A stretch of 32,532 bases of DNA. Origin: Pedosphaera sp. (GTDB taxonomy: Bacteria > Verrucomicrobiota > Verrucomicrobiia > Limisphaerales > UBA1096). Of this stretch, positions 32,508 to 32,532 are shown piece by piece. The notes below the pieces were generated by a model. It saw only the letters and a list, made by a program, of their open reading frames with translations, made no database searches and was not told the origin of the DNA. The stretch is taken from assembly GCA_022451065.1 (NCBI GenBank), contig JAKUOU010000039.1, forward strand, positions 1 to 32,532. Direction: 5' to 3'. The position numbers and the translations under genes were made by a program. Numbering within the stretch: position 1 is the stretch's first letter; every line of letters starts with the position of its first letter.

Positions 32508-32532
32508 TTTACTATTAACTTTCGAGCTCCGC

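Overview
The window looks like chromosomal DNA from a PVC-superphylum bacterium, most likely a Verrucomicrobiota member (Pedosphaera/Limisphaera-like lineages); the phylum is inference. The basis is the gene content: two paired DUF1549/DUF1553 (PSCyt2/PSD1) and DUF1501 units, a stand-alone HEAT/heme-binding protein, two DUF1080 proteins, a Cys-type sulfatase and several PQQ-like or BNR beta-propellers. Most of these carry Sec, lipoprotein or Tat-like signals. No insertion sequence, phage gene, CRISPR array or rRNA was seen. One tRNA-Thr(UGU) is present.

Layout. (1) 1-3994, all minus strand: a carbohydrate-acid type cluster with a PHP-like secreted protein, a 3-hydroxyisobutyrate-dehydrogenase-family enzyme, a TIM-barrel sugar isomerase and a TRAP-transporter lipoprotein cut by the left edge. 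The lipoprotein starts at a GTG that overlaps the isomerase stop. (2) 4111-8770: a sulfatase converging on a sialidase-like BNR lipoprotein, then a DUF885 peptidase-like protein. (3) 8882-11488: a sugar-phosphate cyclase (EboD-like) and an alkaline-phosphatase-superfamily protein (EboF-like) as a two-gene unit, without the other ebo genes. (4) 11518-15246: an IscA-type Fe-S carrier, a NagB-type deaminase, a secreted Ser/Arg-rich protein, and ilvC-ilvN without ilvB. (5) 15247-15892: the longest stretch without a convincing gene. (6) 15893-18138: a membrane-anchored PQQ-like propeller translationally coupled to a cytosolic sulfite-oxidase-fold protein.

(7) 18157-28109: PSD1/DUF1501 unit A (minus; heme domain and discoidin domain present) and unit B (plus; no N-terminal heme domain, headed by a TolB/oligogalacturonate-lyase-like propeller) diverge around the tRNA-Thr gene. 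(8) 28110-29718: a HEAT/cytochrome gene bounded on both sides by apparent gene remnants, namely the C-terminus of a transaldolase and the last ~40 codons of a HEAT-like protein whose stop overlaps the cytochrome start codon. A nested inverted repeat follows. (9) 29719-32507: two DUF1080 proteins around a DksA/TraR zinc-finger protein, then an ankyrin-repeat lipoprotein.

Taken together, the region combines extracytoplasmic polysaccharide breakdown (sulfatase, sialidase-like, DUF1080, PSD1/DUF1501) with uptake and oxidation of sugar-acid monomers, plus housekeeping biosynthesis. The most useful leads are the reduced eboD-eboF pair, the coupled propeller/molybdopterin pair, the two unlike PSD1/DUF1501 units, and the scarred ends of the HEAT/cytochrome gene. 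No system was found that can be called new from sequence alone.
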